Part shown: positions 61,401 to 64,000 of the stretch, piece by piece
Numbering within the stretch: position 1 is the stretch's first letter
How the letters are laid out: every line of letters starts with the position of its first letter
Assembly (NCBI RefSeq): GCF_032062135.1
Contig: NC_092859.1
Location: 24,802,807 to 24,866,806 of the forward strand
Length of the DNA stretch: 64,000 nucleotides
Direction: 5' to 3'
DNA from: Pyxicephalus adspersus
Taxonomy: Eukaryota > Chordata > Amphibia > Anura > Pyxicephalidae
Translations under genes and position numbers: made by a program
Notes under the pieces: model-generated
What the model saw: the letters and a program-made list of their open reading frames with translations, nothing else
Databases searched by the model: none
Told to the model about the DNA's origin: nothing

Positions 61401-62401
61401 AAGAATGTGAAAAGTCTGATTGAACTAAAAATTCTAAGCTTCATTTTACAGGTCTTATGTCACATTTGTATTTTATAATTAATTTTGGAAATTATGCAAA
61501 CACCAGACTGGTATGCAGGTGATTGACTCTTCCTATAAGGAATTCAGAAACTTCACAAGTGTGATCCACCTGTATAGGCCTGGTGCTCTAAAGGCAGAGC
61601 TCTGGCCCACCTCAACTTACTATAATTGTTATTACAGGTTGGATTTAAAATCAGTGGGTTTTTTTTTGCTGATCAGCGGTCGCCAACGGGTGGTCCGCGG
61701 CTCTGGTCGGTGCACAGGTCAGGAAAAGGACCCCGCTGGGGGGACTTACTGGCCTGAGCAGTGGAACACATCCCCAGCACAGTTCTCAGCTCAGGGAGGT
61801 GGGGGGGCTGTGTAAGTGATTTTAGTGGTCCACCGGACCGAAAAAGTTGGCAACCACTGATTTAGAGAATACAGGACTGCAGAAGCCAGTGGAGTTTGGA
61901 TGACAGCGAGAGAAGATTTATTATCTCACACAGGATAAAAAGGGATGGGAAGGGCAGTGATAAAACAGCCAATCTCACAGCCTTCACACTCACACAGCTA
62001 GGAGCAGAGGACGCAGGGACAGTTTCTGGGCTCAATGTCCTTCTCAACTGGAAATCCAGGTCTTCCAGGGGCTGCTGGGACTGTAATAAGAAGCAGGGGA
62101 GATCAGAGGAGGGGGTTCCTGTGTTACAATACCCTAATATTTATCTAAGTGGAGTTAGAACTTGCTGTCTTTTCACTCACTATAGAGCGTGCCTGTACTG
62201 AAAGGGTGACAGACAGAAAGGTATGGAAAAAGACAGGAAGGCAGAGAGGGCATGCACAAAACAAAGTTAGACATCCATTGAGAGGTTACATGGAAAAGGA
62301 GGAAGTTCATGCTGCACCTGAGTTAGTGAAGGTCCAGGAAGAGGAGGTGGCTGTTCGCCAGGCGGACTCCCCATTGTGCTCTCTACCCCGGTCTGGAGCA
62401 C
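52106..62401 (-). CDS. WNK1: WNK1 kinase, C-terminal portion in nine exons (gene continues past right edge)
   Basis: WNK1 is a cytoplasmic Ser/Thr kinase that activates SPAK/OSR1 and so controls cation-chloride cotransporters. In transcript order the exons are 62401-62318, 62080-61994, 60221-60152, 59648-59590, 59354-58762, 58429-58227, 58051-57869, 53781-53591 and 52426-52106. They total 1791 nt (596 codons plus TAG), with GT-AG borders and matching phases. Vertebrate WNK1 signatures visible include QQPLEDLD with LRRTLSPE, PPAVIIPPAAPLSGRRRRP, GTFTDDLHKLVDNWARDAMN, ARKFSAPGQ and the end LQNFNISNLQKSISN...LRTT. RFQV (twice) and RFSV are RFx[V/I] docking motifs for the SPAK/OSR1 CCT domain. 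The coiled coil is DEELKKELRRLRDK joined to HLKEIQELHGRQKNEIE. The kinase domain and first exons are outside the window. Confidence 0.96.
53410..53576 (-). mobile_element. hAT5-like MITE copy next to a WNK1 exon
   Basis: Same family as the copy in the minisatellite, with TAATA on both sides (53405-53409 and 53577-53581). Its edge is 14 bases from the WNK1 exon border at 53591, just past the splice donor. Confidence 0.8.
53591..53781 (-). CDS. WNK1: WNK1 exon (GTFTDDLHKLVDNWARDAMN)
   Basis: It encodes TSSTNTVAPSTAPAPQ, then SSRKGTFTDDLHKLVDNW and ARDAMNLTGKKSSK, strongly conserved with human. The donor GTGAGT follows the Glu codon at 53591. A short transposon copy ends only 14 bases beyond. 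Confidence 0.96.
54411..54452 (-). CDS. WNK1: WNK1 candidate cassette exon B (42 nt)
   Basis: Acceptor CTGCTTCAG, then RKMVKKVCPCNQLC and donor GTAACT. It is phase 1 on both sides, so it can follow cassette A (RTRFL-RKMVKK) or be used alone. It is lysine-rich with a CPC motif. The joined sequence fits my recollection of alternatively spliced vertebrate WNK C-terminal exons. Confidence 0.72.
55709..56062. mobile_element. MITE-like element between WNK1 exons
   Basis: TTAAAGCTGAACAACC and GGAGTTCAGCTTTAA are inverted ends. A related end (TTAAAGCTGAACTCAA) starts near 20684. Confidence 0.5.
56917..56988 (-). CDS. WNK1: WNK1 candidate cassette exon A (72 nt)
   Basis: Acceptor CACCACAG, open reading of WAKFNCASERVSFKVAGRR followed by TRFL, donor GTACGC. 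It enters and leaves in phase 1, so including or skipping it keeps the frame between 57869 and 53781. If the donor is not used, the frame reaches a stop about ten codons on. I recall similar sequence in vertebrate WNK isoforms, but cannot check it. Confidence 0.72.
   Translation of the reverse strand, partial: AGPSLTVHQSGSPSKWPAEGRDF
57869..58051 (-). CDS. WNK1: WNK1 exon (LKPSPSSDILCSAFTSD)
   Basis: It encodes DLSTQSAPATIPPQQN through LKPSPSSDILCSAFTSD and SVPSLSTQGQ. The last half matches human LKPSPSSDNLYSAFTSDG. The phase is 1 at the 3' end, the position where the cassette exons join. Donor GTAAAC. Confidence 0.93.
58227..58429 (-). CDS. WNK1: WNK1 exon (coiled-coil end, PPAVIIPPAAP)
   Basis: It starts by completing Lys and then HLKEIQELHGRQKNEIEQLY, continuing the coiled coil. 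LGKVPPAVIIPPAAPLSGRR and a Ser/Lys/Arg-rich tail follow. Near-identical to human WNK1. Donor GTGCGT. Confidence 0.95.
58762..59354 (-). CDS. WNK1: WNK1 large exon with RFxV motifs and acidic segment
   Basis: About 198 codons. In order: VSVAADD; a Ser-rich stretch with SSSPESTLVKP-like sequence; VGRFQVTTE and VGRFSVSRA, two SPAK/OSR1 docking motifs; HLNGPSSHPE; and SLSNSFNSSYMSSDNDSDIE running into the coiled coil. The exon ends two bases into a Lys codon at donor GTAAGT. Confidence 0.95.
59590..59648 (-). CDS. WNK1: WNK1 exon (VLKMGRFQ)
   Basis: Fifty-nine nt ending GVLKMGRFQ, which with the next exon gives GRFQVSVAAD, a conserved WNK1 segment. The RFQV docking motif is split across this intron. 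Donor GTTGGT. Confidence 0.9.
60152..60221 (-). CDS. WNK1: WNK1 exon (PAPSAVPAAVPGPVDVSTK)
   Basis: Seventy nt between acceptor TTTTTAG and donor GTAAGT, starting in phase 0 and ending one base into a Val codon. The phase joins the next exon exactly. The sequence itself is poorly conserved. Confidence 0.82.
60384..60410 (-). CDS. Possible WNK1 27-nt microexon
   Basis: Acceptor TTTTATAG, nine codons (AAKNCRVYE) and donor GTATGT. It would fit phase 0 between the flanking exons. I do not recognise the peptide, so this rests on splice signals and phase only. Confidence 0.25.
60990..61028. repeat. (AT)n(TTA)n microsatellite, WNK1 intron
   Basis: A run of AT then ATT triplets. Confidence 0.9.
61676..61858 (+). 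mobile_element. hAT-type MITE, same family as in RAD52 intron 7
   Basis: The ends CAGCGGTCGCCAAC and GTTGGCAACCACTG are inverted repeats of the same family as the RAD52 intron 7 copy. It sits in a WNK1 intron. I see no clear target duplication. Confidence 0.65.
61994..62080 (-). CDS. WNK1: WNK1 exon (QQPLEDLD / LRRTLSPE)
   Basis: Twenty-nine codons in phase 0 between acceptor TTATTACAG and donor GTGAGT. QQPLEDLD and QLRRTLSPE are nearly identical to human WNK1. Confidence 0.93.
62318..62401 (-). CDS. WNK1: WNK1 exon (MGSPPGEQPPPLPGPSLTQ)
   Basis: Twenty-eight codons, phase 0 at both ends, between acceptor CCTGTAG and donor GTGCAG. Proline-rich, and it reads into SQQPLEDLD of the next exon. 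The most upstream WNK1 exon I can support here. Confidence 0.8.
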
Positions 62402-64000
62402 CTACAGGACAGGGATAGTCAGTGCCAGAGACAAACTTTTACATACACAACCAGTTTCTCTGTGCTGTAATATCCAACACAACACTCCACCTGTTAGTGG
62501 CAAACCCAGCGCCCTTTGCTACTGTTTCTGTTAACAGATCAGCCTTTAAGACTGAACAGAATCCGATTTGGTTAAAATTGAGAATTGAAAACTACCAGGG
62601 TTATGTTCAAGTAATTGCAACAGATTCAAAAACAAAAAAAATAGGAAGAATATGGCTTAGACTGCAGCTACCCACTGAGGGTGACTGGCTATGAACAGCC
62701 CACTACAGTGTTCAACCCAGAAGTTATTTTAAGCCGGGTGGGAAGAAGCTGTAGGTGGGTGGCAGCCTCTGTATTGTGACCAAACTCTTTAGTAACCACC
62801 CAAAAACAGCCGGGTGGGTGCTGAAAAGTGCCGGGTGGGTCGCCCTGCTAAAATGGCCTGGGGAGAACCCTGCACTACCCACCAGACATGTGTACTTAGC
62901 CAGTCATGCTCCCTTGTTGTCTTCCCACACTATGGAGCCTTCATTAAAGGGCAGGGGCTCCCTGGTGTACTATCCACATGTACCCATTAGGGCCACACAA
63001 GGCCTAAACCATCAAGTGGATGGATGCCTGACACTAACCCTGCCCTCAAATTCAGACTAAAGATGCTAAAGCAGGTAACGTGCCTGGGAGGCCACCCAAT
63101 AAAAGGTTACTGAGATTTTACTGTATATTGACAATTATCCTTTCAGCTGGGCATTCATTTTACTGTAGTGAAAACAAGGTGAGTAAAATGGTCAGACACA
63201 AGTTATTAAAATCACTCAATCCTAAGGGCCTCATCACACTAGAAATTGGCAGCAGAGATTGGTAATGTCAACAAACCCTACTTATGTGTCCATCTCACAA
63301 TTCAGTTCCCCGTAATATCTAAAAGGCTTTTAGCAGCCTGTGATAGAAGATCTATGCAAGACTGAATAGTAATGGAAGCTAAAAGGTGGAGAATTCAAGG
63401 TCCCTTATTGTGTTAGGAATCAACGGGATCTGAGAGAATAGAACACAACCTGAAATCAGACCGTAATTTTGTAGAATTAATGAAGGAAGCTCATCAATCC
63501 TAGGGGCCCTTTCAAAGTGATTTGTCACCATGTGACTCAAATATCTTGGACATTTGCTAAAACTTCACAGTAAGCTCCTGGAGCCCATTAGATCTCTAGA
63601 CTAGCCCTATATATCCTTTATGTCCTGCAGTGACTGCCAGCATGAAATCTGCTATTTAACCTGAAAGTTGGATCAGCAGCAGTGTTACTGTATGAAGTTT
63701 TAGCAAGAGGGGTATTGAAATGTTATATATAAAGCTAGTATACCTTTCTTGAACCACCCAAAGAAGCTCCGATCATGAAAAAGGGTTTTTTCAAAGCGAT
63801 TTCAAATACAGACACTTCTGGATTATTGATCTTCTAAGCCCCCGTGATACTTATAGCCCAGTCAGCTGGAGAAACCATATGACAGGTCATATAGGAGGCC
63901 AGAAAAATCAAGGAAGGGCTGTGGGGGTCCCAGTTGGTCAATAGTCCCACAAATGTCTGTTCCCTAGTAATCTAAGTTCTCAGGATAGGAGTGTCATTCA
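62402..64000 (-). other. WNK1: WNK1 intron sequence up to the window edge
   Basis: Contains the MITE at 62.7 kb and otherwise unremarkable sequence. No further WNK1 exon found with conserved protein and both splice sites. Confidence 0.5.
62706..62872 (-). mobile_element. hAT5-like MITE copy, 62.7 kb
   Basis: The same element with CACTA duplications at 62701-62705 and 62873-62877. It lies just upstream of the most 5' WNK1 exon seen. Confidence 0.8.

Noticed and set aside
63735..63800. Possible extra WNK1 exon (FFGWFKK on the - strand)
   Set aside because: The acceptor lacks a pyrimidine tract and the peptide is not a WNK1 sequence I know.

Overview
This is vertebrate nuclear DNA, most likely from a frog, probably a ranoid anuran. 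The grounds are AT-rich sequence, GT-AG introns, dense short DNA transposons, and two recognisable vertebrate genes in tail-to-tail order. RAD52 lies on the + strand (coding exons 27.8-45.4 kb) and the C-terminal part of WNK1 lies on the - strand (52.1-62.4 kb). The two genes are also adjacent and convergent in mammals. The repeats, including the 'agcgccaacatattacgcagcgctgtac' type with a tRNA-derived SINE body and the 'ctacgtacacacgtcag' MITE, are ones I associate with ranoid frogs. That assignment rests on recollection.

Layout. 1-16.3 kb: repeat-rich non-coding sequence with one short coding-like segment on the - strand (about 2.5 kb). 13.7-16.34 kb: a long minisatellite of about 32-bp units. 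16.34-16.77 kb: a CpG-rich promoter-like island with a strong - strand splice donor, perhaps the first exon of the gene that faces away from RAD52 (ERC1 in mammals). 16.8-24.3 kb: repeats, including two hairpin elements. 24.35-24.47 kb: candidate RAD52 promoter and 5'UTR exon. 27.8-45.4 kb: eleven RAD52 coding exons whose phases join into 430 codons. Intron 8 holds a broken copy of an unclassified transposon-like gene. 45.6-49.7 kb: intergenic. 49.7-52.1 kb: WNK1 3'UTR. 52.1-62.4 kb: nine WNK1 coding exons (596 codons), two in-phase cassette exons and a possible microexon. The WNK1 kinase domain lies beyond the right edge.

RAD52 anneals single-stranded DNA in homologous recombination. WNK1 is a chloride- and volume-sensing kinase acting through SPAK/OSR1. 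They are neighbours by conserved synteny and show no sign of a shared pathway. I found no CRISPR array, operon or clearly novel system. The best leads are the minisatellite beside the CpG island, the unclassified element in RAD52 intron 8, the WNK1 cassettes, a perfect 41-bp-arm palindrome upstream of RAD52, and a MITE family with 5-bp target duplications.
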